From the NCBI GenBank assembly GCA_937931765.1, contig CALHAO010000499.1, forward strand, positions 1 through 8,920: DNA of 8,920 nt, in the 5' to 3' direction. Below, one piece after another: positions 1-5,806 of this stretch. Both the position numbers and the translations under genes were made by a program. Every line of letters starts with the position of its first letter. The first letter of the stretch is position 1. Below the pieces are notes generated by a model that saw only the letters and a program-made list of their open reading frames with translations, was not told the origin of the DNA and did no database searches. Source of the DNA: an uncultured Thiotrichaceae bacterium. Its GTDB lineage: Bacteria; Pseudomonadota; Gammaproteobacteria; Thiotrichales; Thiotrichaceae.

Positions 1-80
1 CCCCACAGGGGGAGGAAGGGAGACAAGCAAGGCCCTGCCACACTTGGTCACTGGAACACTTAAGCTCCCTTCACCCACGT

Positions 81-98
81 ACGTTTCATTAGAAACGT
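81..98. repeat. Small palindrome inserted in repeat copy 1
   Basis: ACGTTTC (81-87), a 4-base ATTA loop and GAAACGT (92-98) form a perfect 7-bp stem. The segment is absent from the complete copy at 3564-3730, where the flanking blocks join directly. It may be an insertion into copy 1 or a deletion from copy 2. Confidence 0.6.
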
Positions 99-107
99 TG
101 TCTTTGT

Positions 108-132
108 GGGGGTAAGGGCCGGGGATGGGGGG
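108..132 (+). other. Putative G-quadruplex motif in repeat arm
   Basis: Four G runs (108-112, 116-118, 121-124, 127-132) are separated by loops of 3, 2 and 2 bases. This satisfies the usual four-tract, short-loop quadruplex pattern. It lies in the terminal arm of the repeat, so it is a property of the repeat family. Folding in the cell is inferred, not shown. Confidence 0.6.
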
Positions 133-183
133 AATACTACGAAGTACCACCCGGACAGTTGTGCAGATACCCATACTTGGTGA

Positions 184-200
184 GAGATGGGGGGAGAATA
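184..200. repeat. Terminal remnant of the same repeat, left of hsdR
   Basis: The bases gatggggggagaatac resemble the right end of copy 1 (gatggggggaatac, 125-138) with two extra bases. This looks like a second, degenerate end of the same repeat placed just inside copy 1, toward hsdR. The match is short, so chance similarity of G runs is possible. Confidence 0.4.
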
Positions 201-217
201 CAACCCAAAAGAAAATT

Positions 218-235
218 TAAGTTATGTAAGTTATG
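218..235. repeat. Tandem 9-bp direct repeat upstream of hsdR
   Basis: TAAGTTATG occurs twice without a spacer (218-226 and 227-235), followed by ATATG. It lies in the AT-rich segment 50-70 bases before the hsdR start and overlaps the candidate -10 box. It could be a regulator binding site or a slippage product; the sequence cannot decide between these. Confidence 0.5.
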
Positions 236-237
236 AT
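232..237 (+). promoter_or_regulatory. Candidate -10 box for hsdR
   Basis: TATGAT matches the sigma-70 -10 consensus at five of six positions. It lies in the only AT-rich stretch between repeat copy 1 and hsdR, about 50 bases before the start codon. No good -35 box is seen at normal spacing (the hexamer 17 bases upstream is AGAAAA), so a weak or activator-dependent promoter is the most that can be proposed. Confidence 0.3.
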
Positions 238-285
238 ATGACCACTTACCAAACAGCCACCCACTAACCCAAGGAATAACAAACT

Positions 286-3200
286 ATGGCCAGCGCATCA
301 GAATTCGCCTTCCAAAACGATATGATCCGCCAAATGCAGGCAAACGGCTGGCTACTCGGCAAACCCTCAGGCTACAACCGCGAACTCGCCCTATACGAAC
401 AAGACGTGCTGGGCTTCATCAAAGAAACCCAGCACGAACAATGGCAAAAATTCTGCGCCCTCCACCCCAACAACCCGGAACAAAAATTCCTCGAACGTGT
501 CGCCGCCCAGCTCAATAAAGCCGATCCCAACGCCGCCAATAAAGAAATCCGCAGTTTCGGCACATTGGGTGTATTACGCCACGAACTGCGCGACCGTGGC
601 ACACGCTTTACCTTATGCCAATTCAAACCCGAACATGACCTAAACCCCGACACCTTAGCGCGTTACCAAAAGAACCGCCTGCGCGTCGTGCCGGAACTGG
701 TGTATAGCCCGTGGGCCACTGATGAACATGAGGCGGAAACCGGCGTAAGAGCCAAAAAATGGCGTATCGACTTAGTACTATTCGTAAATGGCCTGCCGAT
801 AGCCACACTCGAACTGAAATCGGAAATGAAACAGAGCGTGCACAATGCGCTGAAACAATACAAAACCACCCGCTTCGCCATCGACCCCGCCACCAAAAAG
901 CCAGAACCCTTATTAACCTTCAAGCGCGGCGCATTGGTGCATTTTGCAGTCAGCCAATACGAAGTTTATATGACCACCCGGCTCGAAGGTGAGAACACCT
1001 TTTTCCTGCCCTTCAATAAAGGCACAAAAGATGGCGGCGCGGGTAATGAAACACCCGAGAATAAAAACCAGTACGCTACGGATTATTTATGGAATGAGGT
1101 CTTACTGCCGGATAATCTACTGAATATTCTCGCCCGCTTCATGCACCTGCAAATCGAAGAAAAGGAAGACTGGGAAGGCCGTAAATACAAGAAGGAAACC
1201 CTGATATTCCCGCGTTATCACCAGTGGGATGTAGTACGCAAACTCATTAAAGCCGCACGCACCGAAGGCCCCGGCCATAAATACCTGATCCAGCACAGCG
1301 CCGGTTCCGGCAAGTCCAATTCCATCGCCTGGTCAGCGCATCAGCTATCCGCGATTCATACCGCCGAGGGCAACAAGCTGTTTGATTCGGTAATTGTAGT
1401 AACGGACAGAACCGTGCTTGATGACCAGCTACAAGAAACCATTTCGCAATACACCTCCGTCGATGGCGTGGTCGGGCGTATTAATCGCAAAGAAGGTGAA
1501 GGCTCCAAGTCAGAGCAATTGGCCAGCGCATTGGAAAACTCACAGCCGATTATTATCGTTACCATTCAAACCTTCCCCTACGTCTTAAAAGCCATAGAAA
1601 ACAGTGTTAGCCTGAAAGAACGCAATTACGTGGTGATTGCCGATGAGGCGCACAGCTCACAAAGCGGCAGCACAGCACGGCAGTTAAAAGAAGTGCTGAT
1701 GGTTGATGGCAAAACGGATGACGAGGAATTATCTGCGGATGATATTCTGGATGCGGCAGTAGCAGCACGGCGGGCATCAAAAAACCTGAGTTATCTGGCA
1801 TTTACCGCCACGCCTAAAACCAAAACGCTGGAGTTATTTGGCCGCCTGCCCAACCCTGCTGAAATTGCTTCAAGCACCAATCTGCCTGAGGCTTACCATG
1901 TGTACAGCATGCGTCAGGCGATTGAAGAAGGTTTTATTCTCGATGTACTCAAGAACTACACCAATTATAAAGTGGCTTACAACCTGGCGATGAAAATCGC
2001 GGGCAGCGATGAGGAAGTCGAGAGCAAAAAAGCCAAGGTAAAACTCAATCAGTGGGTGCGCCTGCATGATTATAATATCAGCCAGAAAGTACAGGTGATT
2101 GTCGAGCACTTCAAAGACAACATTATGGACTTATTAGGCGGACAGGCCAAAGCCATGCTGGTCACCAGCTCACGTAAGGAGGCGGTGCGCTACAAGCTAG
2201 GCTTTGATAAATACATCGCTGAAAAAGGTTATGACAAAATTATGGCGATGGTGGCCTTTTCCGGTGAGGTGGAATTTGATCAGCAAGACCCTAATGCTGC
2301 TGCGCTACTGGCAGAGAAGTTCACCGAAACCGGCATGAATCCGGGCCTCAAAGGGCGTGATATGCGTAAGGCGTTTGATAGCGAGGATTATCAGGTGATG
2401 ATTGTGGCTAACAAGTTCCAAACCGGTTTTGACCAGCCGAAATTGTGTGCCATGTACGTGGACAAAAAACTGGGCGGTGTCGAGTGTGTACAAACCCTGT
2501 CACGCCTGAACCGCACCTTCCCCGGCAAGGCCGAGAGCGGTACGTTTGTGCTGGATTTCTTTAATGAGCCTCAGGATATATTGGATGCGTTTCAGCCGTA
2601 TTACCAAACCGCTGAATTAGCTGATGTGTCCGATCCTGATCTGATTTTTGATCTGTCCGAGAAATTGCGAGCTGCGGGTATTTTTCACTGGAATGAAGTA
2701 GAGCAACTCTGCACAGCCTTTTTTGTGAAAAGTAAGAGCAATGCAGCGATTGCCAACATCTGTAAACCAGCCGTTGAACGATGGCAGAAGCGTTATAAGT
2801 CAGCAGTTGAAGCCTACCAACTAGCACGGGATATGTTTGAACGCACTGAAAAAACCGGTGACCCTGTGTTGATGGCTAATGCCGAAAATAGCCTGAAAGA
2901 ATGTAAACAGGCCAAGGATGCCTTAGAAATCTTCAAAAAGGACTTGGGTACCTTTGTGCGCTTTTATGAGTTTATGTCGCAGATTGTCGATTACGATGAT
3001 AAAGACCTGGAAAAACTCAGTCTCTACGCCCGCAACCTACGGCCTATGTTGCGTGAAACGGTGGTCGATGATGATGAGATTGATTTAGGCAATGTCGTGC
3101 TGAGTCACTACCGACTTTCCGCGATTCGTGAGCAGAGTCTACAGTTAAAGGAAGATACCGGAGTTTATAAACTTGAGCCGGGTGATGACGTAGGTGGCGC

Positions 3201-3537
3201 TAAACCCAAGGACAAAAAAGAAGAATTTCTATCGCAGATTATTGAGATGTTGAACGAGATTTTTGTGACAGATGGGCTGACCAATAAAGACCTGGTGAAT
3301 TACGCTTACACCATCAGAGATAAAATGAGTGAGAATGTAAGGGTGATGAATCAGCTGGAGAATAATACGGCGGAGCAGGCTATGCTGGGTGATTTTAGCC
3401 AGGCGCTGGACGATGCCATATTGGGTAGCAGTGATGCGCACCAAAATCAGATGATGCAGTTGTTGTCTAATCCGGAAAGGAATCGGGGTTTTGCTAAGTT
3501 TATATTTGAGTTGTTGAAGGCGGGTGGTGCTCCGTAG
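286..3537 (+). CDS. hsdR: Type I restriction enzyme, R (motor/nuclease) subunit
   Basis: HsdR is the subunit that translocates DNA and cuts it in the HsdR-HsdM-HsdS restriction complex; unmodified foreign DNA is the target. The 1083 residues have the usual length and order. An N-terminal PD-(D/E)xK nuclease has D162 and E176-L-K178. An SF2 helicase core follows: Walker A HSAGSGKS (337-344), DEAH box (453-456), FTATP (506-510), TGFDQP (713-718) and QTLSRLNR (736-743). A helical C-terminal region of about 300 residues completes it. All key residues are intact, so the enzyme is probably active. The ATG is preceded by aaggaa (271-276), nine bases upstream. No hsdM or hsdS is in the window; they may lie to the left, or the subunit may serve a distant locus. 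G/C skew reverses within the gene, and the last codons and TAG stop lie in a fragment of the flanking repeat. Confidence 0.96.
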   Translation: MASASEFAFQNDMIRQMQANGWLLGKPSGYNRELALYEQDVLGFIKETQHEQWQKFCALHPNNPEQKFLERVAAQLNKADPNAANKEIRSFGTLGVLRHELRDRGTRFTLCQFKPEHDLNPDTLARYQKNRLRVVPELVYSPWATDEHEAETGVRAKKWRIDLVLFVNGLPIATLELKSEMKQSVHNALKQYKTTRFAIDPATKKPEPLLTFKRGALVHFAVSQYEVYMTTRLEGENTFFLPFNKGTKDGGAGNETPENKNQYATDYLWNEVLLPDNLLNILARFMHLQIEEKEDWEGRKYKKETLIFPRYHQWDVVRKLIKAARTEGPGHKYLIQHSAGSGKSNSIAWSAHQLSAIHTAEGNKLFDSVIVVTDRTVLDDQLQETISQYTSVDGVVGRINRKEGEGSKSEQLASALENSQPIIIVTIQTFPYVLKAIENSVSLKERNYVVIADEAHSSQSGSTARQLKEVLMVDGKTDDEELSADDILDAAVAARRASKNLSYLAFTATPKTKTLELFGRLPNPAEIASSTNLPEAYHVYSMRQAIEEGFILDVLKNYTNYKVAYNLAMKIAGSDEEVESKKAKVKLNQWVRLHDYNISQKVQVIVEHFKDNIMDLLGGQAKAMLVTSSRKEAVRYKLGFDKYIAEKGYDKIMAMVAFSGEVEFDQQDPNAAALLAEKFTETGMNPGLKGRDMRKAFDSEDYQVMIVANKFQTGFDQPKLCAMYVDKKLGGVECVQTLSRLNRTFPGKAESGTFVLDFFNEPQDILDAFQPYYQTAELADVSDPDLIFDLSEKLRAAGIFHWNEVEQLCTAFFVKSKSNAAIANICKPAVERWQKRYKSAVEAYQLARDMFERTEKTGDPVLMANAENSLKECKQAKDALEIFKKDLGTFVRFYEFMSQIVDYDDKDLEKLSLYARNLRPMLRETVVDDDEIDLGNVVLSHYRLSAIREQSLQLKEDTGVYKLEPGDDVGGAKPKDKKEEFLSQIIEMLNEIFVTDGLTNKDLVNYAYTIRDKMSENVRVMNQLENNTAEQAMLGDFSQALDDAILGSSDAHQNQMMQLLSNPERNRGFAKFIFELLKAGGAP

Positions 3538-3546
3538 CGTTCCCCC
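3521..3546. repeat. Terminal remnant of the repeat, containing the hsdR stop codon
   Basis: The end of hsdR, cgggtggtgctccgtag followed by cgtt and six Cs, aligns with the reverse-complemented outer end of copy 1. I count 15 matches in the first 17 bases and 23 in 27 overall. It also matches the outer end of copy 2 at 15 of 17. The hsdR TAG (3535-3537) falls on the conserved TAG of the repeat end. The complete copy begins 18 bases later, so this is a tandem half-copy. Confidence 0.65.
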
Positions 3547-3581
3547 CGCTCTTGCCTTTACATGCGGTACTACGTAGCTCT

Positions 3582-3606
3582 CCCCCCATCCCCAGCCCTT
3601 ACCCCC
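3582..3606 (-). other. Putative G-quadruplex motif, left arm of copy 2
   Basis: C runs at 3582-3587, 3590-3593, 3596-3598 and 3602-3606 give four G tracts on the minus strand with loops of 2, 2 and 3 bases. It mirrors the motif in the opposite arm. Confidence 0.6.
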
Positions 3607-3685
3607 ACAAAGGGGGGAAGGGAGCTTAATGGTGCCAGCGACCAAAATGTGGCACGACCTTGCTTGTCTCCCTTCCTCCCCTTGT

Positions 3686-3712
3686 GGGGGCAAGGGCCGG
3701 GGATGGGGGGGG
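3686..3712 (+). other. Putative G-quadruplex motif, right arm of copy 2
   Basis: G runs at 3686-3690, 3694-3696, 3699-3702 and 3705-3712 with loops of 3, 2 and 2 bases fit the quadruplex pattern. The spacing is the same as at 108-132, so the pattern is conserved within the repeat family. Confidence 0.6.
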
Positions 3713-3738
3713 CGGACTACGGAGTACCGCCCGTTGTT

Positions 3739-4227
3739 TTATGCAGACACCAAAACCAACTTAACCTGAGCCAGCAATTTATCAGACAACCGCAAACCAT
3801 CACTCATCGCCTGTTCCAACAAAGCCAACGCCGATTTTTCATCCAGCACATCTCTGCGCTTCGCCAAAATAATCAATCCGGCAAATCCGGTGACAGAAAT
3901 ACCCAATTGCAATGCAACACGCCGCCCTTTCCGCTCATCAATAATCAGTGGCAATGATCTCTCAGCCGCCAAAGCAATCGCATGAGCTTCTCCTTTATCC
4001 AGCAAGAAAAGTAATGATTCCAGACGGCTGGATTTTGTACTATCGACGACCTCAAGGCATTCCTGATCCCGCAGCAGCAATTCAACATGAGGCGAACCCA
4101 TCTTGAGTTCTCCCAGCACAATTTCAGGAATAAGCACCCGATCAAACAATTGGCATAGCAAATCAAAGCGCTGCAACTTTTCCAGCACAATAAGGCTGGT
4201 GGTATCGCTGACAATAATTGAACTCAT
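3739..4227 (-). CDS. DUF3368-type PIN-domain toxin of a type II toxin-antitoxin pair
   Basis: The 162-residue product reads as a PIN-like protein of the DUF3368 family. PIN toxins are usually metal-dependent ribonucleases that act on RNA when not held by their antitoxin. Visible acidic positions are D8 in the N-terminal VSDTTSL strand-loop, E40 in the VLGEL helix, E80 in the DKGEAHAIALA motif, and D97-E98 in IIDERKGRR. The family's VTGFAGLI stretch follows, then a helical C-terminus. The active site therefore looks complete. The ATG overlaps the antitoxin stop as ATGA, and only a weak purine stretch lies upstream, so translation is probably coupled to the antitoxin. The TAA stop is eight bases from repeat copy 2. 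The substrate is unknown; a non-toxic PIN nuclease role cannot be excluded. Confidence 0.85.
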   Translation of the reverse strand: MSSIIVSDTTSLIVLEKLQRFDLLCQLFDRVLIPEIVLGELKMGSPHVELLLRDQECLEVVDSTKSSRLESLLFLLDKGEAHAIALAAERSLPLIIDERKGRRVALQLGISVTGFAGLIILAKRRDVLDEKSALALLEQAMSDGLRLSDKLLAQVKLVLVSA

Positions 4228-4553
4228 ATTGCGAATAGTTCATCCAACGTATCGAGGTCTTCCTGCAAATCATAATCCGCAAACGGAATATTCAGCTCAC
4301 CCAGTAGCGCTAAGGTTTCATGCTTATTTTTACCCAGCGTATTGGCTAACTGGCCCAAACTCAAATCACCTTCCTGAAAGGCTTTCAAAGCCATCCAGTT
4401 CTTTAGCCCACTCTCCATCAACTGGGATGTAAAAGGCAAAGCAACACCCAGCGGCTGACCTCTGCGCGTAATAAGCATGTACTCATTTTTTATGAGTGAC
4501 TGGCTTAACTTACCGGGGTTTGTTTGTAATTCCTTTATACCGATGATGTCCAT
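4224..4553 (-). CDS. Antitoxin with Phd/YefM-like N-terminus and UPF0175-like C-terminus
   Basis: This 109-residue protein precedes the PIN toxin and overlaps it by the ATGA junction, the standard arrangement for a neutralising antitoxin that also represses its operon. Residues 1-41 read like a Phd/YefM fold: IGIKELQTNPGKLSQSL, then YMLITRRGQPLGVALPF. Residues 50-100 resemble UPF0175 proteins, the common partners of DUF3368 toxins: WMALKAFQEGDLSLGQLA, a helix-turn-helix-like segment, and LNIPFADYDLQEDL. The acidic C-terminal tail (LQEDLDTLDELFAI) is a likely toxin-binding segment. I chose the ATG at 4553 because GGAA lies six bases upstream and the Phd-like domain begins there. A TTG at 4565 would add four residues but has no clear ribosome site. 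Domain assignment rests on reading the sequence, without a profile search. Confidence 0.8.
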   Translation of the reverse strand: MDIIGIKELQTNPGKLSQSLIKNEYMLITRRGQPLGVALPFTSQLMESGLKNWMALKAFQEGDLSLGQLANTLGKNKHETLALLGELNIPFADYDLQEDLDTLDELFAI

Positions 4554-4563
4554 GCTTAATTCC

Positions 4564-4587
4564 AAGTACTACTGCTAAGGGGTACTT
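4564..4587. promoter_or_regulatory. Candidate antitoxin operator (inverted repeat)
   Basis: AAGTAC (4564-4569) and GTACTT (4582-4587) are perfect inverted half-sites with a 12-base spacer. They lie between the candidate -10 box and the antitoxin start, where autorepressing antitoxins often bind. Function is inferred from position and symmetry. Confidence 0.4.
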
Positions 4588-4599
4588 TACTTTAACACA

Positions 4600-4628
4600 T
4601 TTATAGCCTTGTACCACAGCATCAAAAA
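4600..4628 (-). promoter_or_regulatory. Candidate promoter of the toxin-antitoxin operon
   Basis: On the minus strand, TATAAA (4605-4600) is a near-consensus -10 box. TTTTTG (4628-4623) lies 17 bases upstream as a weak -35 box. Transcription would begin near 4593, about 40 bases before the antitoxin ATG and just ahead of the inverted repeat. Confidence 0.45.
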
Positions 4629-4645
4629 TAGGCACAGTAGTTAAC

Positions 4646-4680
4646 CTGAGATGACCAAACAAATAGGCTGATCACCTCAG
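4646..4680 (-). terminator. Candidate terminator hairpin of the transport operon
   Basis: The arms 4646-4657 and 4669-4680 form a 12-bp stem around an 11-base loop, shortly after the stop of the DUF4340 gene. Read as minus-strand RNA, all 12 positions pair, two as G-U. Read as plus-strand RNA, those two are mismatches. This favours action on the minus-strand transcript. No U tract follows, so it may stabilise the 3' end or assist factor-dependent stopping rather than terminate alone. Confidence 0.5.
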
Positions 4681-4693
4681 TAATTTACAGCAT

Positions 4694-5803
4694 CTACTCA
4701 GCAGCAGGCGCTGCCGGAGCGGTATCCTGAGCTTCTGCTGGTTTCGCTTCATCAGTAACAGCCTGCTCAGGCTCTACCACAACTTCAGGTTTGCTGACTT
4801 CAGCCGGTTCAGGTTCAACAACAGCTTTCACAGGCTCAGATGCAGCAACAGGTTCAGCCTCAACCTCTTCCTCAAGCACCTCATCCAACAACCAAGCCCC
4901 CACCCCATTCTTCTCAACAACCGGCTTCACGCTATAACCCGCCATGCGGAAATACTCATCACGGTCAGACACCTTGAGCACATAGTCATCACCCTCTGTC
5001 ATCTTCCCAAACTGATATTCCCGTTCACCACCTTCATGCGTCAGCTTCAATGTCAAAGCAGGCTCATCCAACCCATAATCAGGCTTAGCTTCCTTACCTA
5101 ACACCTCATCAAAACGCAGGTTCCACAACGGCTGCAAACCCTCATTCACACCCGCTTGATTCAACAACTTACCCTCCGGCAATTTAGCCGCCTGCCACAC
5201 CGGTGCACTGTCTTTACTTTTGGAGATACGCTCCAGTTTCAGCTCAGCCAATTCCGCTGACTTCACCGTCTTCTCATCCAACTGCAATACCGTCTTATCC
5301 TGCCATTCACCGATAGCTGTCGGTGCATCATAGACACCAATCGACGTAGTGTAGACCACACTATCAGCCTGGCGACGCACATGACTCTGACGCGCACCTG
5401 CCCCGCTGCCCAGATACAGATCAGCCAGAACATCATCGCCCTGCTTCAATTGCACCCGACTTTCATAATCATCAATAGCGACTTTAAAGCGATCCAACGC
5501 ATTTTCACTGACACCCACTGGCAAGCCATGTTTTAAGTCACCCAGCTTATCCAGTAAACCGGTGACCTTAGACTGGTTAGCCGGAAAACCATCAGCGGTC
5601 TGCCACTTACCTTCAACCTTGCTCAGCTCCACGGTGGCATCCACCCCCTGAATACTCAGCTGGTTAACCTGTGTTTTATCAAACTCCAGTAATACACCGT
5701 TGACTGATTCGCTGGCGACTTCCGTGTCACCCGAATGAGTCACCACCGCCAGAACCACTTGTACTGCCGCCAGTGCGGCCAATAAAATAATGCCTGTTTT
5801 CAT
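4694..5803 (-). CDS. Membrane-anchored DUF4340 protein of a Gld-type ABC transporter operon
   Basis: The 369-residue protein starts with a short hydrophobic helix (about residues 4-21) that would act as a membrane anchor or uncleaved signal, placing the rest outside the cytoplasm. The body resembles DUF4340 proteins, which are encoded beside GldG-like transporter genes; their exact task is not known. Recognisable stretches include WQTADGFPANQSKVTGLLDKL and the later DYGLDEPALTLKLTHEGG. From about residue 308 the sequence becomes a low-complexity tail rich in Glu, Pro, Ala and Val with repeated EPV/EPE units, ending APAAPAAE. The ATG has GGAGGT seven bases upstream, inside the end of the preceding gene, with a 3-base gap between genes. 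It is the last gene of the operon. It probably forms a periplasmic part of the complex. Confidence 0.85.
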   Translation of the reverse strand: MKTGIILLAALAAVQVVLAVVTHSGDTEVASESVNGVLLEFDKTQVNQLSIQGVDATVELSKVEGKWQTADGFPANQSKVTGLLDKLGDLKHGLPVGVSENALDRFKVAIDDYESRVQLKQGDDVLADLYLGSGAGARQSHVRRQADSVVYTTSIGVYDAPTAIGEWQDKTVLQLDEKTVKSAELAELKLERISKSKDSAPVWQAAKLPEGKLLNQAGVNEGLQPLWNLRFDEVLGKEAKPDYGLDEPALTLKLTHEGGEREYQFGKMTEGDDYVLKVSDRDEYFRMAGYSVKPVVEKNGVGAWLLDEVLEEEVEAEPVAASEPVKAVVEPEPAEVSKPEVVVEPEQAVTDEAKPAEAQDTAPAAPAAE

Positions 5804-5806
5804 TGC

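Larger units (their letters stand above)
1..153 (-). repeat. Hairpin-forming MITE/REP-like repeat, copy 1 (cut by window edge)
   Basis: This stretch matches the reverse complement of the complete repeat at 3564-3730. A 21-base block starting gaggaagggagacaag is identical, the centre is similar with small changes, and the right end reads ctttgtggggg, taaggg, ggggatgggggg, then actacgaagtaccaccc. The outer part of the left arm, about 40 bases, lies beyond the window start. Relative to the other copy it carries about 25 extra bases near 77-101, which contain their own small palindrome. It has no plausible coding capacity. The size, terminal inverted repeats and recurrence suggest a non-autonomous mobile repeat, but no transposase or clear target-site duplication is visible. 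Confidence 0.8.
3564..3730 (+). repeat. Complete hairpin-forming MITE/REP-like repeat, copy 2
   Basis: This is a 167-base element with imperfect terminal inverted repeats of about 61-63 bases (3564-3624 and 3668-3730). Both arms, read inward, go gcggtact-ccgtag-like, then ccccccatcccc, agccctt or ggccctt, gcccccacaa, then aagggag. The centre continues the symmetry with GTGCCA (3632-3637) and TGGCAC (3650-3655), so the whole element can fold into one long hairpin. Both ends carry a quadruplex-type G/C pattern. It sits between convergent genes and its right end is eight bases from the toxin stop codon. No transposase is present, so mobility is inferred from structure and recurrence. Confidence 0.85.
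3564..3730. terminator. Possible bidirectional terminator formed by repeat copy 2
   Basis: hsdR (plus) and the toxin gene (minus) converge on this element, and no other hairpin with a T tract is seen between them. The long, very stable stem could stop transcription from both sides. There is no poly-T run after either arm, so classical intrinsic termination is not shown. Confidence 0.35.

Noticed and set aside
1..153. Possible CRISPR array or spacer-like unit
   Set aside because: The repeated unit is a long palindrome present as separate inverted copies 3.4 kb apart, with no regular short repeat-spacer pattern and no cas genes.
3229..3693. Minus-strand open frame of 154 codons over repeat copy 2 and the 3' end of hsdR
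   Set aside because: It begins inside the repeat (PSPLCGGKGWGWGE is the repeat read in another frame) and continues antisense to hsdR.
1..3740. An insertion sequence carrying hsdR between inverted repeats
   Set aside because: No transposase gene or fragment and no clear target duplications are visible. The repeats look like stand-alone hairpin elements, so only the weaker cassette idea is kept.
3562..3957. Plus-strand open frame of 131 codons covering repeat copy 2 and the toxin gene
   Set aside because: Its N-terminal half is a translation of the hairpin repeat (LPPSPALTPTKGGREL) and the rest is antisense to the well-supported toxin. No ribosome site is seen.
3945..4214. Alternative minus-strand frame of 89 codons within the toxin gene
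   Set aside because: It lies wholly inside the toxin in another frame. The toxin has the PIN acidic residues and the coupled start, while this frame has a Cys-rich, unrecognisable composition.
4554..4565. TTG at 4565 as the antitoxin start
   Set aside because: The ATG at 4553 has GGAA at good spacing and begins the Phd-like domain. The four extra residues add nothing recognisable and the TTG has no clear ribosome site.
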